The notes beneath the pieces were generated by a model that ran no database searches, was not told the DNA's origin, and saw only the letters and a program-made list of their open reading frames with translations. Positions 36,666 to 45,691 of a stretch of 64,000 nt of DNA are shown here, one piece after another (the first letter of the stretch is position 1; each line of letters begins with the position of its first letter). A program made the position numbers and the translations under genes. Source of the stretch: CAVVKW01 sp963749035 (GTDB lineage Bacteria > Verrucomicrobiota > Verrucomicrobiia > Chthoniobacterales > JAATET01); contig CAVVKW010000002.1 in NCBI GenBank assembly GCA_963749035.1, forward strand, positions 620,001 to 684,000. Reading direction: 5' to 3'.

Positions 36666-38531
36666 ATGACCGCCGCCGCACCGCCGCCCGAGCCCCTCTC
36701 GAAAGACGCGCGCCGTAAAATGGTCGCCGCTCGCAAGCAGACGTCCCTCTACTGGCGGCTCGTCCATCTCCTCGGCTCGCTCAAGCTCGCCCTCGTCCTC
36801 CTCGCCACGATCGCCATCGCCATCGCCGCCGCGACGTTTTTCGAAAGTGCCTTCAACGCCAAGATCGCCGCCGCCACCGTTTACAAAAACCCCTTCTTCA
36901 TCGGCTGGCTCGGCGTCCTCTGCATCAACCTCTTCGCCGTCACCCTCACCCGCTGGCCCTGGGAGCGGAAGCACACCGGCTTCATCGTCACCCACTACGG
37001 CATCATCCTCCTGCTCATCGGCGCCGTCGTCGGCACGCTCCTCGGGTTCGAGGGCAACGTCACGCTCCACACCGAAAAAGCCCCCGTCGCCCGCATCACC
37101 ACCAGCCGCAGCGTCCTGCAGGTCGAGAGCCCCCGCGACGGCGCGCTCTACCTCATCGACTTCGACGCCGAAGCCCGCCTTCCCTCCGAGAGAAGGCCCA
37201 CCGTCCTCCCCCTCCCCGACACCGACTACAAACTCGTCGCCGACGACTTCAGTCCCAATCTCCTCGACGAAGAACGCCTCACCGCCTCCGCCGAGCCCGC
37301 CGCCCTTCCCGGCGTCGAGCTCCACCTCCACAGCGACACCGCCGGCCAACACCTCGACCTCCCACTCGTCCTCCAACCCGACGGCGGCATCGAACGCGAC
37401 TTCTTCGGCATGGCCCGCATCGCCTTCCTCCCAACCCTCCCCGACCGCGCCGCGAAACCCATCACCGAGACCCGGATGATCTTCGCCAAATACGCCCCCG
37501 TCATCACCGCCGAGGACGGCACTACCGGTGTCGCCGTCACGCTCAGCGAGGACGGCACCCAAGTCACCACCACCACCCCCGACGGCACCGCCGCCACCTA
37601 CGCCCGCGCCGAGATCCTCAACCAGCCTCTCACGGTCGGACCCGTCACCGTCACCCTCGGCGACTATTGGCCGGACTTCGTCATCAAAGACGGCCGTCCG
37701 ACCACCGCCTCACCTGAGGCGAACAACCCCGCCGCCCTCGTCCGCATCACCGGTCCTGCCCAAGTCGGGGCCCCCGACGACGCCAGCGGCGGCCTCGTGC
37801 TCGAAATCGCACCCGGCCCCGCTGGCAGCATCGTCTGGCAATCCGTCCGCAACGGGACCGCCACCGCCAGCGGCACCGCGAAGAAAGGCGACACCTTCGC
37901 GCCCGGCTGGGCCGATTGGTCCGCCGAAGTCACCGAGTTTCTGCCCGAAGCCGCCCTCGCTACCGATACCCGCCCCGGCGACGCCGAGGTCAAAGGCATC
38001 CCCGGTTTTCGCGCGCGCCTCCGCGCCCCCGACGGCACCGAAGGCCCGGCCACCTGGGTCGCTTCCGGTGACCTCACCACGCTCGGCCACGACCGCACCG
38101 TCGTCCGCCTCGGCTACGGCCTCGAACTCCGCCCCGCCCCGTTCTCCATCGGACTGGAAAACTTCGAAGTCCCCCGCTACGAGGGCACCGAAACTCCCGC
38201 GAACTACATTTCGACCGTCAAATTCACCGACAGCGAGACCGGCGCAACCAAGACCGCCGTCGCCCAGATGAACCAGCCCGCGAGCTGGCCCGGCGGACTC
38301 CTCGCGAACCTCACCGGCATCAACTACAAGTTCAGTCAGGCCGAATGGAACCCCCGCGACCTGAACGAAACCACCCTCCAGGTCCTCTACGACCCCGGCT
38401 GGCTCCTCAAATGGACCGGCTCCCTCGCCATCTGCGCCGGCATCTTCATCCAATTCTACCTCAAACCAAAACGACGGACCGCCCCCGCGCCGCAGGCCAA
38501 TCCGCAATCCACAATCCGCAATCCGCAATGA
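36666..38531 (+). CDS. resB: Cytochrome c biogenesis protein ResB
   Basis: A 621-residue membrane protein of the system II heme-attachment machinery. Three N-terminal membrane helices (LALVLLATIAIAIAAATFF; PFFIGWLGVLCINLFAV; TGFIVTHYGIILLLIGAVVG) are followed by a large periplasmic region of about 430 residues and a final helix (LKWTGSLAICAGIFIQFYL). FIVTHYGIILLLIGA is a ResB hallmark. With CcsA it carries heme out and joins it to apocytochromes. The last 13 codons are made of a 7-base repeat, and the TGA overlaps the ccsA ATG. Confidence 0.9.
   Translation: MTAAAPPPEPLSKDARRKMVAARKQTSLYWRLVHLLGSLKLALVLLATIAIAIAAATFFESAFNAKIAAATVYKNPFFIGWLGVLCINLFAVTLTRWPWERKHTGFIVTHYGIILLLIGAVVGTLLGFEGNVTLHTEKAPVARITTSRSVLQVESPRDGALYLIDFDAEARLPSERRPTVLPLPDTDYKLVADDFSPNLLDEERLTASAEPAALPGVELHLHSDTAGQHLDLPLVLQPDGGIERDFFGMARIAFLPTLPDRAAKPITETRMIFAKYAPVITAEDGTTGVAVTLSEDGTQVTTTTPDGTAATYARAEILNQPLTVGPVTVTLGDYWPDFVIKDGRPTTASPEANNPAALVRITGPAQVGAPDDASGGLVLEIAPGPAGSIVWQSVRNGTATASGTAKKGDTFAPGWADWSAEVTEFLPEAALATDTRPGDAEVKGIPGFRARLRAPDGTEGPATWVASGDLTTLGHDRTVVRLGYGLELRPAPFSIGLENFEVPRYEGTETPANYISTVKFTDSETGATKTAVAQMNQPASWPGGLLANLTGINYKFSQAEWNPRDLNETTLQVLYDPGWLLKWTGSLAICAGIFIQFYLKPKRRTAPAPQANPQSTIRNPQ
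38499..38526. repeat. Four tandem 7-base units AATCCGC across the resB/ccsA junction
   Basis: Units AATCCGC, AATCCAC, AATCCGC and AATCCGC run directly into the ATGA that joins the two genes. In the resB frame they encode NPQSTIRNPQ, a low-complexity tail. Similar (C)AATCCGC iterations are known to me from ends of genes in other environmental genomes. Confidence 0.85.
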
Positions 38532-40147
38532 ACCCGCTCCTCACCGCCGCGCTCATCCTCTTCGCCAGCGCCCTCCCAAGCGCCAACGCCGCGCTCGACC
38601 TCTCCTCTCTCGAGACCATCCCCGTCCAGGAAAGCGGACGCAAAAAGCCCTACCTCGTCTTCGCGCAGGAAAGCCTCCTCGGAACCGCCGGACGCCGCAC
38701 CCTCGAGGTCGACGACAAACGCCAGCCCGCCCTTCGCGTCATCACCGACCTCTGGTTCCAGCCGGAAAAGTGGAGTTCCGTCCCCCTGATTCTCGTGGAC
38801 TCCGTCGAGGTCAAGGAAGCCGCCGGACTCGAACTGACCGAGACCCGCTTCGCCTACGACACCCTCGCTGCCAACTCCGCCTTCGTCGACCTCCTCCAGA
38901 AAGCCGAAATGGCCACCCGCGCCTCCGAAGGCGCCAAGCTCACCGGCATCGACAAAAAAATGGAGACCATCGGCCTCCGCCTCGCCGAGTTCGAGAATCT
39001 CCGCAACGGCAATCTTTTCCGCATCGTCGCCAACCCCGCCGGTGACACCACCGCCTGGCGAACCCTCGACCCCGCCGATCCCCTCTTCGCCAATCTCCGC
39101 GACGCCTACCTCGCCGAAGACCAGGCCGCCTTCGACACCGCCGCCGACGCGCTCCGCAGCTCGCTCGCCGAACAAGCCCCGCAGTTCCAACCCCCCACCT
39201 GGAAAATCGACCTCGAAACGACCATTCAAAAACTTCACCCCTTCCGCTGGGCCTGGATCCTCTACCTTCTCGCCGGCATCGCCCTCGCCGTCACCTCCCT
39301 CCGCGCCCGCCGCACCGGCTACGCCATCGGTTGGGCCCTGGCCGCCATCGGTTTCCTCTTCCAGCTCGCTGGCTTCATCAGCCGCATTCTCATCGCCGGT
39401 CGCCCCCCGGTCACCAACATGTATGAGTCGATCATCTGGGTCGCCTTCGGCACCGTCCTCTTCGCCCTCATCTTCGAGGCCATTTTCCGGTCCCGTTATT
39501 TCCTCCTTGGAGCCATCCCCGTCGCCGTCCTCTCCCTCCTCCTCGCCGACAGTCAGCCGCTCGCACTCGACCCCGGCATCCATCCGCTTACCGCCGTCCT
39601 CCAGAGCAACTTCTGGCTCGCGACCCACGTCCTCATCATCACGCTCAGCTACGCGGCCTTCGCCCTCGCCCTCGGCGTGTCGCACATCGCGCTCGGCAAG
39701 GTCATCATCGGCACCAAGCCGACCCCCGCGATTTACAACTACATCTACCGCACCCTCCAGGTCGGCGTCCTTCTCCTCGCCGTCGGTACCATCCTGGGCG
39801 GCGTGTGGGCCAACTACTCGTGGGGCCGCTTCTGGGATTGGGATCCGAAGGAAACCTGGGCCCTCGTCGCGCTGCTCGCCTACCTCTTCATTCTCCACGG
39901 TCGCATCGCCGGTCGCTGGGGCGGCTTTGGCCTTGCCGTCGGCAGCATCCTCGCGTTTCAAACCATCATCATGGCCTGGTATGGTGTGAACTTCGTCCTC
40001 GGCGTCGGGCTCCACAGCTACGGCTTCGGTAGCGGCGGTTTCGAATACGCCGTAACCTACGTCGTCGTGGAATGCGTCTTCGTCGCCATCGCCGTCGTCC
40101 GAGCGCGCAAGCCCAGCCGCAAACAACCGGCCCTGGCTACGGGGTAG
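38528..40147 (+). CDS. ccsA: Cytochrome c biogenesis protein CcsA/ResC with long N-terminal domain
   Basis: The heme-handling partner of ResB in system II. The C-terminal half holds about eight membrane helices and the WWD-type heme-binding motif WGRFWDWDPKETWALV near residue 435. Histidines in TNMYESIIW-region loops, LATHVLI and GLHSYGF are probable axial ligands. The first 235 residues are unusual: a signal-like segment (LLTAALILFASALPSANA) then a periplasmic helical domain. Total 539 residues. The ATG at 38528 overlaps the resB TGA. Confidence 0.92.
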   Translation: MNPLLTAALILFASALPSANAALDLSSLETIPVQESGRKKPYLVFAQESLLGTAGRRTLEVDDKRQPALRVITDLWFQPEKWSSVPLILVDSVEVKEAAGLELTETRFAYDTLAANSAFVDLLQKAEMATRASEGAKLTGIDKKMETIGLRLAEFENLRNGNLFRIVANPAGDTTAWRTLDPADPLFANLRDAYLAEDQAAFDTAADALRSSLAEQAPQFQPPTWKIDLETTIQKLHPFRWAWILYLLAGIALAVTSLRARRTGYAIGWALAAIGFLFQLAGFISRILIAGRPPVTNMYESIIWVAFGTVLFALIFEAIFRSRYFLLGAIPVAVLSLLLADSQPLALDPGIHPLTAVLQSNFWLATHVLIITLSYAAFALALGVSHIALGKVIIGTKPTPAIYNYIYRTLQVGVLLLAVGTILGGVWANYSWGRFWDWDPKETWALVALLAYLFILHGRIAGRWGGFGLAVGSILAFQTIIMAWYGVNFVLGVGLHSYGFGSGGFEYAVTYVVVECVFVAIAVVRARKPSRKQPALATG

Positions 40148-40166
40148 AACCCGACCCGCCGGGTTC
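40147..40166. terminator. GC-rich hairpin between convergent ccsA and HAD genes
   Basis: GAACCCG pairs with CGGGTTC, 7 base pairs around a 6-base loop, at the ccsA stop. There is no long T-run on either side. A bidirectional terminator is plausible from the tail-to-tail position. Confidence 0.4.
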
Positions 40167-40188
40167 GTAGGTCAAAGAACAGAAGCCG

Positions 40189-40842
40189 CTACCCGACCAG
40201 CCCACTCAGCTGCTCCAGCGTCAGGATTGTCAGACTCTCCACCGCCAGATCAGTCTTTCCTTCTAACGCCGCCAGCGGTTCCGTCGTCGCCACGCCCACG
40301 CATTTCATTCCCCCCGCCCGCGCCGCCTCGAGCCCGACCAGCGCGTCCTCGAATACGATGCACCTCGCCGGATCGATCCCGATGATCTCCGCTCCACGCC
40401 GAAACACCTCCGGATCCGGCTTGCCGTGACTCACGTCCTCCCCGGTCACCATTCCAGCAAAAAATCCACCCAGCCCCGTGATCTCGCAGATCGTCTCGAT
40501 GTTCGCCCGGTGAGTCGACGACCCGACCACGCACGGAATGCCGGCGTCCTGTAGAACCGTCAACAGCTCCCGCGCACCCGGCAGCGGCGTCACTCCGTCC
40601 CGGCTCACCAGCTGCCGGTAAAACTCCTCTTTCCGCAGACCGATCTGGTGAATCTCGTCCGCGTCCGTTGCCCAGCCCAGGTCGGGGATGATCCGCTCGT
40701 TCTTCTTGCCAAACCCGCGTTTGAAGTGACCCTCTGGCAACGACTTCCCCAGCTCCTCCGCCAACAATTCCCACGACCGCTCGTGCTGCGCCGACGAATC
40801 GATGATCACTCCGTCCCAATCAAAAATGGCTCCAAAACTCAT
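40189..40842 (-). CDS. HAD-superfamily phosphatase (beta-phosphoglucomutase-like)
   Basis: A 217-residue HAD hydrolase with a small helical cap. The nucleophile motif is FDWDGVIIDSS (Asp8 and Asp10), motif II CVVGSST, motif III lysine in SHGKPDPEVF and motif IV VFEDALVGLEAA. The last pattern is typical of the beta-phosphoglucomutase/DOG-phosphatase subgroup. Substrate unknown. Divergent from the hydrolase genes with 59 bases between. Confidence 0.88.
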   Translation of the reverse strand: MSFGAIFDWDGVIIDSSAQHERSWELLAEELGKSLPEGHFKRGFGKKNERIIPDLGWATDADEIHQIGLRKEEFYRQLVSRDGVTPLPGARELLTVLQDAGIPCVVGSSTHRANIETICEITGLGGFFAGMVTGEDVSHGKPDPEVFRRGAEIIGIDPARCIVFEDALVGLEAARAGGMKCVGVATTEPLAALEGKTDLAVESLTILTLEQLSGLVG

Positions 40843-40901
40843 GCGCTTGAACTACCCGATCTCCTCGCTTCGCGCAAACTTCGCCACTCGCGCCTGACGT
40901 A

Positions 40902-41555
40902 ATGACCTCCACCCTCGCGACCGAGCCCGCCCGCGACGTCGTCCTCGTCCACGGCATCTTCGACACGTCCTGGGCTCTAAATCGCCTAAACGCCGCTCTC
41001 ACCTCCGCCGGATTTCGCACCCACCCGCTCGACTTCGGGATCAACGACGGACGCGACCAACTCGAAGAACTCGCCACTGCCGTATGCACCAAGGTCGAAG
41101 GCTCCGTCCCCGCCGGAGCCCGCTACTCGATCGTCGGTTTCAGCATGGGCGGACTCATCGGCCGCTACTACGCCCAGCGACTCGCCGACCGCTCCCGCAT
41201 CGATGCGCTCGTCACCATCGGCACCCCACACCGCGGCACATGGCTGGCCTACATCTACGGACCCACCGCCGCGAACCAGATGCGCCCGAATTCCGACTTC
41301 CTTCGCGATCTCGAAACCGACGGTGAGAGTTGCCGCGAATTCCGCTGGATCACGATCAGCACACCGATCGACCTCATGGTTCTCCCGTGGACGAGCTGCC
41401 AACTTCCCTGGGCCGTCAACCACGTGTTCCGCGTGATCTTTCATCCGCTCCTCATCTTCGACAAACGCGTGATCCACCAAGTCGTCGAATCCCTGTCGAG
41501 TCGCTCGCCCGAGCTAACGTTTGATCCGTCGCCCGCTCCAGTCGATGGTGCCTGA
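40902..41555 (+). CDS. Alpha/beta hydrolase (lipase-like), first of a tandem pair
   Basis: A 217-residue alpha/beta hydrolase without signal peptide. The oxyanion region is VVLVHGIFDTSW, the nucleophile elbow is VGFSMGGLIGRYYAQ, the acid is probably Asp in TPIDLMVLP and the histidine lies in FHPLLIFDKRVI. GTPHRGTWLA is typical of triacylglycerol lipase and PGAP1-like esterases. Strongly similar along its whole length to the next gene, 38 bases downstream, so the pair arose by duplication. Confidence 0.88.
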   Translation: MTSTLATEPARDVVLVHGIFDTSWALNRLNAALTSAGFRTHPLDFGINDGRDQLEELATAVCTKVEGSVPAGARYSIVGFSMGGLIGRYYAQRLADRSRIDALVTIGTPHRGTWLAYIYGPTAANQMRPNSDFLRDLETDGESCREFRWITISTPIDLMVLPWTSCQLPWAVNHVFRVIFHPLLIFDKRVIHQVVESLSSRSPELTFDPSPAPVDGA

Positions 41556-41593
41556 TCGTTGCTCTGCGCCCGCTCCTCACTTCGATTTGCCTG

Positions 41594-42235
41594 ATGTCTC
41601 TCCCGCTTTCCGCCGAGACCGTTCGCGACGTGGTGATCGTCCACGGCATTCTCGACACGTCGTGGACGATGCGGAATCTCGACCGCGCCCTCACCGAAGC
41701 CGGATTCCGAACCCACGTCGTTAACCTCGTCCCGAACGACGGCAGCGCACCTCTCCCGACCCTGGCCGAACAGGTCCACGCGAAGGTCCACGCCTCCGTC
41801 CCAACCGATCTCCGCTTTTCTCTCGTCGGATTCAGCATGGGCGGACTCATCGCTCGTCACTACGCCCAGCGCATCGCGGACCCCACGCGCATCGACGCGC
41901 TCGTCACCATCGCCAGCCCCCACCGCGGCACCTGGCTCGCGTGGTTCCTGCCACTACCCGGCGTCCAGCAGATGCGTCCGGGATCGGCGTTTCTTCGCGA
42001 CCTCGACGCCGACATCGCCGATTTCCAGCACATCCGCTGGATCACCATCCGCACCCCGATCGATCTCATGATCATTCCCTCGACCAGCTCCAAGCTTCCG
42101 TGGGCGGAAAATTCGACCTATCCCGTCCTCGCGCACCCGCTCCTCGTTTTCGATCGCCGCGTGATTGACCGCACCGTCGAGGCACTGAAGAACGATCAGC
42201 CGGCTTCCTCCGACACCCTCGACGACGATCGCTAG
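41594..42235 (+). CDS. Alpha/beta hydrolase (lipase-like), second of a tandem pair
   Basis: A 213-residue paralogue of the preceding gene: VIVHGILDTSWTMRNLDRAL, VGFSMGGLIARHYAQ, SPHRGTWLAWF, TPIDLMIIPSTSS and AHPLLVFDRRVI match block by block. All catalytic residues are kept, so neither copy looks decayed. Differences concentrate in the segment after GTW (lid region), suggesting different substrates. It ends 4 bases into the convergent oxidoreductase gene. Confidence 0.88.
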   Translation: MSLPLSAETVRDVVIVHGILDTSWTMRNLDRALTEAGFRTHVVNLVPNDGSAPLPTLAEQVHAKVHASVPTDLRFSLVGFSMGGLIARHYAQRIADPTRIDALVTIASPHRGTWLAWFLPLPGVQQMRPGSAFLRDLDADIADFQHIRWITIRTPIDLMIIPSTSSKLPWAENSTYPVLAHPLLVFDRRVIDRTVEALKNDQPASSDTLDDDR

Positions 42236-43323
42236 ACGCCGTTCTCGCCGACCAGGTCCGGTTTTTCACACGTCGACTCGAGATCGACCCGCCGTCCGGT
42301 CCGGTCCGAATCTTCGAAAGCCAACATCGCATCGAGCACGTGGTAGGCGATCTCCCCGCTGGCCCGTGGTTTTCCGCCCCGCCGCGCGGCGCGAACCAGA
42401 TCGATCAACCCCAGACCTCGACCCGACGGGTAATCAAATTCCGAACCGGACACCTCCCACTCCCCTCCGCCGGATCTGGTTTTGAATTCTCCGGTAAAAC
42501 GATTCGGATCCGGAGACAACAACGTCCCCCTTTCACCCATGACTTCCGGCAGCGTCCCCGTATCTGGTGCTCCCGGAACGTCGAAACTCATCATCGTCAA
42601 CACGTGAATCCCACTGACCATCTCGATCACCCCCGAATAGTGGGTCGGCACGAGCACGATGAACTCCCGACCCCTCAAACTTCCGCTCTGAACGGTCCGC
42701 GTTTCGTGCGCCCGGCTGACCCGGCCCACGACGCTCTTCATCGGGCCGAGCAAATGAACGAGCGCCGTCAGAAAATATGGGCCCATGTCCAACATCGGGC
42801 CGCCGCCCTGCTGATAGTAAAATTCCGGGTTTGGGTGCCACGCCTCGTGTCCCCCGCTCGACCAGGTCAGCCGCGCACCGACCGCTCGACCGATCGCCCC
42901 AGCCTCGATCGCCCTTCTCGCCGCCTGCGTTCCCGGTCCCAATACCGTATCCGGCGCGCACCCGATGAGTTTGCCCGCCGATTGAGCCTGCGCCAGGACG
43001 GCCCGCCCCTCCTCGCGAGTCAGCGCGAAGGGCTTTTCGCAGTAAACGTGCCGACCCGCCGACAGCGCCGCCAGATTCACCGCAGCGTGCGCCGCCGGGT
43101 GAGTCAGGTTCAAAATCACGTCGATCGATGGGTCCGCCAGCAGTTCCTCCAGCGAGCAGACCGTCAAAATCGCGAAGTCCCTTGCCAGGTCCACGGCCAT
43201 CGACTCGACGGCATCCGCACAGGCCACGATCTCGCACTCCGCCGCATCACGGAGAAATGGCACGTAGGCATTCCGCGCGATGTAGCCGCATCCGACGAGG
43301 CCGATGCGCGCGACCTCTCTCAC
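42232..43323 (-). CDS. Gfo/Idh/MocA-family oxidoreductase
   Basis: A 363-residue NAD(P)-dependent sugar-type dehydrogenase. The Rossmann loop is IGLVGCGYIARNAYVPFL, and the catalytic lysine is in HVYCEKPFALT; the C-terminal half has GGGPMLDMGPYFLTAL, a family pattern with the aspartate and histidine-equivalent positions. The start is GTG at 43323, which overlaps the TGA of the ThuA-like gene (GTGA). The pairing with ThuA is frequent in sugar or inositol catabolism loci of this lineage. Substrate not predictable. Confidence 0.9.
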   Translation of the reverse strand: MREVARIGLVGCGYIARNAYVPFLRDAAECEIVACADAVESMAVDLARDFAILTVCSLEELLADPSIDVILNLTHPAAHAAVNLAALSAGRHVYCEKPFALTREEGRAVLAQAQSAGKLIGCAPDTVLGPGTQAARRAIEAGAIGRAVGARLTWSSGGHEAWHPNPEFYYQQGGGPMLDMGPYFLTALVHLLGPMKSVVGRVSRAHETRTVQSGSLRGREFIVLVPTHYSGVIEMVSGIHVLTMMSFDVPGAPDTGTLPEVMGERGTLLSPDPNRFTGEFKTRSGGGEWEVSGSEFDYPSGRGLGLIDLVRAARRGGKPRASGEIAYHVLDAMLAFEDSDRTGRRVDLESTCEKPDLVGENGV

Positions 43324-43967
43324 CGGTCCCCTCTGGACGCCCAGACCATCCCTCTCACCGTCATCTCCCACACGTTCGGAAACCGCTCAAACTCAGCCGA
43401 CACGTGGCCCAAAGCAGAATAAAACACCCGCCCCTCGCCCCACGGGCGCGTCCAGACCGTCGGCATCGTCGTGTTATTGCCGAAATGAGGATACGGCGCG
43501 TCGGCCAGCACCTGAATCGCGGGATCCGTCATCATGTAATACTGCTCCGAGTCGTATTCGAACGACTCCGGCATCCCGGCCATGACCGGATGCGTCGCAT
43601 TGACCACCCGCACCTCATAGGGCCCGACGTAAGGATGACCCACAAAATGCCCCCCGACCATCCACTCGAAATCCAGCGCCCCCCGAAACGCGTCGCCCAT
43701 CCCGCCGTGAAATCCCGCCAGGCCGGTCCCGGCCTGAACGGCCGCCGATAGATTTTCGACCGCCTTCGGCTCGAGTTCACCCATCGTCCAGCATGGCACG
43801 ATCAGGTCGAACTCGCGCAACGCACCCCCATCGTCCAGGCATTCCAGCGAATCGCTCATCTCGACTTCGAAATCCGATTCTTTCAACGCCGATCGAGTCA
43901 GCTCGGCCATCTCGACCGGTTGGTGGCCCTCCCAGCCACCGTAGAAAATAAGCGCTCGTCGATTCAT
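43320..43967 (-). CDS. ThuA-like domain protein
   Basis: A 215-residue glutamine-amidotransferase-like fold of the ThuA family: ALIFYGGWEGHQPVE, GLAGFHGGMGDAFRG, EWMVGGHFVGHP, PVMAGMPESFEYDSEQYYM and GRVFYSALGHVSAEF. The family has been linked to trehalose or disaccharide use, with no proven activity here. The ATG at 43967 aligns with the family; the longer frame adds 50 unrelated residues. Coupled to the downstream oxidoreductase. Confidence 0.88.
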   Translation of the reverse strand: MNRRALIFYGGWEGHQPVEMAELTRSALKESDFEVEMSDSLECLDDGGALREFDLIVPCWTMGELEPKAVENLSAAVQAGTGLAGFHGGMGDAFRGALDFEWMVGGHFVGHPYVGPYEVRVVNATHPVMAGMPESFEYDSEQYYMMTDPAIQVLADAPYPHFGNNTTMPTVWTRPWGEGRVFYSALGHVSAEFERFPNVWEMTVRGMVWASRGDR

Positions 43968-44082
43968 GAAGTGGGGAAACTTTCCGGAGAAAATAACAAA
44001 CGAGCCTCCGAAAAGAAGCTGCAATCCCCGTTGACACCCGGGGGGCGGTTCGGACCTGCCAAGTCGCCCGTTAAAAAACGGC

Positions 44083-44796
44083 CTACGCCCTCCGCGGCAT
44101 TGCCGCCGCAACTTCATCGGCGATTTGCTCGAACGCCCCCCGCCGATCCCCGGCGCCGATGATCGGTCGCCCGATCACCAACCAATCCGCCCCCGCCCGC
44201 ACCGCGTCTCCCGGCGTCATCACGCGTCGCTGATCACCCAGCTCAGCCCCGGCGGGACGCACCCCGGGGGTCACCGTTCTCAGGCGATCGGCGAAGCGAC
44301 CACGGATCACACCCAGCTCCAGCGGACTACAGACCACCCCACGCAATCCTTCCTCCAAACCCATCGCCGCCAGTTGCGGGACAAGGTCACTCGGTTCGTG
44401 GGGTGTCCCGACCGCTTCCAAATCCGCACGGGTGCTACTCGTCAACACCGTGACCCCCAGCAACAACAGATCCTCACCCGCCGCCTCCACCGCCCGCCGC
44501 ACCATCCCGGGCCCGCCACCGAGATGAATCGTCAGCATGTCCACGCCAAGAGCCCGAGCCGAGGTCACCCCCGACGCAACCGTGTTCGGAATGTCGTGGA
44601 ACTTCAGGTCGAGGAAAACCCGCCAACCCTTCGACCGCGCTTCGCGAACGACGTCCGGACCCGCCGCCGTGAAAAGCTGCATTCCGACCTTGCACCAAAC
44701 CCCGACGCCCTCCAGTTCACCGAGAATCCCGACCGCCTGGTCGGCGTCTGCCACGTCGAGGGCAACGACGATTTTTTCTTTAGCGGCTTCGTTCAT
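44083..44796 (-). CDS. pyrF: Orotidine 5'-phosphate decarboxylase
   Basis: Last step of UMP synthesis. The 237-residue protein has VALDVADAD, the catalytic Lys-Asp network FLDLKFHDIPNTV, TIHLGGG, LLGVTVLTS, TPGVRPAGAE and DWLVIGRPI for phosphate binding. Divergent from ispE with only 20 bases between start codons, so the promoters must overlap coding sequence. Confidence 0.96.
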   Translation of the reverse strand: MNEAAKEKIVVALDVADADQAVGILGELEGVGVWCKVGMQLFTAAGPDVVREARSKGWRVFLDLKFHDIPNTVASGVTSARALGVDMLTIHLGGGPGMVRRAVEAAGEDLLLLGVTVLTSSTRADLEAVGTPHEPSDLVPQLAAMGLEEGLRGVVCSPLELGVIRGRFADRLRTVTPGVRPAGAELGDQRRVMTPGDAVRAGADWLVIGRPIIGAGDRRGAFEQIADEVAAAMPRRA

Positions 44797-44816
44797 TCGC
44801 TGAGGATGCGCGCCCG

Positions 44817-45653
44817 ATGAAGCTGCGCGCCCCCGCGAAAGTCAACCTTTCCCTCCGGATCCTCGGAAAGCGCCCCGACGGCTTTCACGAGATCGAAACG
44901 CTCATGACCCCGATCTCGCTCGCCGATGATCTCGAGATCACCATTGCTCCCGGGAACGACATCGTCGTCACGTCGGACGACCCCTCCCTCCCCACCGGAC
45001 TCGACAACCTCGCCGCCCGTGCCGCCGACGTCTTTTTCCACCACACCAAACTACACCGGCAGACCCGCATCCACCTCACCAAACGCATCCCCCACGGCGC
45101 CGGCCTCGGCGGCGGGAGCAGCGACGCCGCCGCCGTCCTCCGCGGACTCGACGGACTTTGCGAAACCGACCTCCCCACCAAAACGCTCGAACAGCTGGCC
45201 GCCACGATCGGTTCCGACGTTCCGTTCTTCGTCCGAGGTCAGGCCGCTTGGGCGCGCGGGCGAGGCGAGCAAATCGAACCCGCCCCACCCGTCCCCGATC
45301 TTTCCTTGCTCCTCGTCAAACCGTCGTTCGGCGTCGACACGCCTTGGGCCTACCAATCATGGGCGAATTCCCAACCGCTTCCGGGCGGACCCACGGACCC
45401 GCAATCCGTCGAAAACATCGAACTCGTCAACGACCTCGAGCGCCCCGTGTTTCAAAAATTCATTCTTCTGCCGGTCATCAAACGATGGCTGCTCGAACAA
45501 CCCGGCACCCAGGCAGCCCTCATGTCCGGCTCTGGCTCCACCCTTTTCGCCATTTGCGATTCGACCGAAAGGGCCGAAGCCTCCGCGGAACAAGCCCGCG
45601 AACACTTCGGCCCAAATTCGTGGGTCGCAACCGCTTCCACTGGGAACCTCTAA
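44817..45653 (+). CDS. ispE: 4-diphosphocytidyl-2-C-methyl-D-erythritol kinase
   Basis: A 278-residue GHMP kinase of the MEP pathway. It starts MKLRAPAKVNLSLRILGKRPDG, the family N-terminus with the active-site lysine, then PHGAGLGGGSSDAAAVL (ATP loop), GSDVPFFVRGQAAWARG with catalytic Asp, and ALMSGSGSTLFAI near the end. Works in the same pathway as ispG at 14-15.7 kb. Convergent with the transaldolase gene. Confidence 0.96.
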   Translation: MKLRAPAKVNLSLRILGKRPDGFHEIETLMTPISLADDLEITIAPGNDIVVTSDDPSLPTGLDNLAARAADVFFHHTKLHRQTRIHLTKRIPHGAGLGGGSSDAAAVLRGLDGLCETDLPTKTLEQLAATIGSDVPFFVRGQAAWARGRGEQIEPAPPVPDLSLLLVKPSFGVDTPWAYQSWANSQPLPGGPTDPQSVENIELVNDLERPVFQKFILLPVIKRWLLEQPGTQAALMSGSGSTLFAICDSTERAEASAEQAREHFGPNSWVATASTGNL

Positions 45654-45691
45654 CCGCCCACAGCTACGGCCACTGCAAATTCAGCGCGATC

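Noticed and set aside
38456..40126. A 556-codon open frame antisense to ccsA
   Set aside because: Same cause; it reads as acidic Gly/Glu-rich filler, while the ccsA frame has membrane helices and the WWD motif.
43968..44082. Possible terminator between pyrF and the ThuA-like gene
   Set aside because: CCGTT-AAAA-AACGG and CCCCG/CGGGG stems are short and not followed by a T-tract in the right orientation.
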